This document shows positions 6,032 through 6,899 of a stretch of 6,899 nt of DNA, one piece after another. Position 1 is the stretch's first letter, and each line of letters begins with the position of its first letter. The notes below the pieces were generated by a model, which was given only the letters and a program-made list of their open reading frames with translations, had not been told where the DNA came from and ran no database searches. Source of the stretch: Clostridia bacterium (GTDB lineage: Bacteria > Bacillota > Clostridia > Oscillospirales > CAG-272); contig JAKSPW010000070.1 in the NCBI GenBank assembly GCA_024404435.1, positions 1 through 6,899 on the forward strand, written 5' to 3'. Both the position numbers and the translations under genes were made by a program.

Positions 6032-6899
6032 TATGCAGTTTCGAACTGTGCCTCGTAGAGGGAACGGTAGAAACCTCCCTTTGCCATGAGGCTTTCGTGG
6101 GAGCCCTGCTCGACGACCTCGCCGCCGTTCATCACGAGGATGTTGTCTGCCGAGCGGACTGTGGAGAGCCTGTGTGCGATGACGAAGCAGGTCTTGTCCT
6201 TCATCAGCTCGCGCATCGCGCGCTGGATCTTTTCTTCCGTCTGCGTATCGACGTTGGACGTCGCCTCGTCGAGGATAAGCATATTCGCGTCGACGAGCAT
6301 TGCCCTTGCAATAGTCAAAAGCTGCTTCTGTCCCTTTGAGATGCTTGTTCCGTTGTCGGAAAGGACGGTGTCGTATCCGTCGGGCAGACGCGAGATGAAC
6401 GAGTGGATGTGTGCGGCACGGGCTGCCGCCTCGACCTCTTCGCGCGTCGCGTCGGGCTTCGCGTAAGCGATGTTCTCGAAGATCGTTCCGTGGAAGAGCC
6501 ACGTTTCCTGAAGCACCATCGCGTAGGCGTGCCGCAGTGAGTCTCTCGTCAAAATCCTTACGTCCTTATCGTCGACGGCGACCTTGCCGTCGTCGACGTC
6601 GTAGAAGCGCATCAGAAGATTGATTATCGTCGTCTTTCCGGCGCCCGTCGGACCGACTATCGCTGTCAGCGAGCCGGGCGGCGCCTCCATCGTGAAGTCC
6701 TTGATTATCTGTTTGTCCTTCACGTATGAGAAGTCGACGTCATCAAGCGTCACTCTGCCGCGCACGTCCGTGAGCACCTCGGCGTCTTCCGCGTCGGGTG
6801 CTTCGGGATCAGCGTCGATCAGGCCTAATACACGTTCAGCCGCCGCTAACGCGCTCTGCAGCTCGGCTATTATGTTTGCGACCTCGTTGATCGGACCCG
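6031..6899 (-). CDS. ABC exporter half-transporter (MdlB-like), C-terminal ATPase part; 5' end beyond window
   Basis: The frame enters from the right edge (first full codon at 6897-6895) and ends at TAA on 6033-6031. The GTG at 6777 is internal, because upstream codons read as the end of a membrane domain (PINEVANIIAELQSALAAAERVLGLID), typical of the sixth helix and linker of exporters that fuse permease and ATPase. The nucleotide-binding domain is complete: Walker A GPTGAGKTT (about 6654-6628), Q-loop VLQET, signature ISKGQKQ, Walker B with catalytic Glu in MLILDEATSNVD, and the H-loop IAHRLSTV. ISKGQ replaces textbook LSGGQ; this and the SNVD D-loop are usual in the MdlA/MdlB-like group, which often works as heterodimers, so a partner gene may lie beyond the right edge. 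The substrate cannot be told from the ATPase domain. The gene converges on the peptidase gene, and its stop lies in the terminator T-run. Confidence 0.92.
   Translation of the reverse strand, partial: GPINEVANIIAELQSALAAAERVLGLIDADPEAPDAEDAEVLTDVRGRVTLDDVDFSYVKDKQIIKDFTMEAPPGSLTAIVGPTGAGKTTIINLLMRFYDVDDGKVAVDDKDVRILTRDSLRHAYAMVLQETWLFHGTIFENIAYAKPDATREEVEAAARAAHIHSFISRLPDGYDTVLSDNGTSISKGQKQLLTIARAMLVDANMLILDEATSNVDTQTEEKIQRAMRELMKDKTCFVIAHRLSTVRSADNILVMNGGEVVEQGSHESLMAKGGFYRSLYEAQFETA

Noticed and set aside
6380..6410. ISKGQKQ signature of the ABC ATPase as a sign of a degenerate, inactive site
   Set aside because: Variation at this position is usual in the MdlA/MdlB-like exporter group, and Walker A, Walker B glutamate and H-loop histidine are all intact.
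4847..6502. 551-codon open frame on the minus strand spanning the peptidase 3' end, the terminator and part of the ABC gene
   Set aside because: It crosses the strong terminator, is antisense to the peptidase and out of frame with the ABC ATPase motifs, and shows no domain. It is a by-product of codon bias.
6775..6777. GTG as the start of a stand-alone ABC ATPase
   Set aside because: The frame stays open to the right edge and encodes the typical exporter linker (QSALAAAERVLGLID), so this is the end of a fused permease-ATPase.

Overview
The window looks like a chromosomal segment of a Clostridia-class Firmicute, probably a fairly GC-rich gut lineage (Oscillospiraceae- or Lachnospiraceae-like). 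The gene families point this way: a clostripain-type C11 peptidase, a SpoIIE/RsbU-type phosphatase with a STAS partner, a small FMN split-barrel protein and an MdlB-like ABC exporter half. So do the strong AGGAGG ribosome binding sites and tight gene packing. The genus cannot be fixed from the sequence. The window is almost fully coding: all gaps between genes are under 40 bases, and I see no tRNA, rRNA, CRISPR, insertion sequence or phage gene.

Layout. Five genes run rightward. They are (1) the 3' end of a carrier-protein thioester reductase, probably the last domain of a nonribosomal peptide synthetase (NRPS) or NRPS-like enzyme; (2) a 661-residue membrane receptor that fuses an extracytoplasmic sensor, HAMP linker, PP2C/SpoIIE phosphatase and GHKL ATPase; (3) a 100-residue STAS antagonist; (4) a 130-residue pyridoxamine-5'-phosphate-oxidase-like flavoprotein; and (5) an 813-residue membrane-anchored clostripain-like cysteine peptidase. 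A strong hairpin terminator follows. The sixth gene, the ATPase end of an ABC exporter, converges on it from the right edge and shares the terminator.

How they fit together. Genes 1/2 and 2/3 each overlap by four bases (ATGA), and the ribosome binding site of gene 4 sits on the stop codon of gene 3. Genes 1-4 are therefore very probably one translationally coupled operon. Genes 2 and 3 make a compact partner-switching module: one protein carries both the domain expected to phosphorylate a STAS protein and the domain expected to dephosphorylate it, with the STAS protein encoded next door. No sigma factor or other output is visible, so the target is unknown. The most interesting feature is the physical coupling of this switch to a reductive-release biosynthetic enzyme. 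Gene 5 follows after 31 bases with no terminator, so it may be read from the same transcript or from its own weak promoter.
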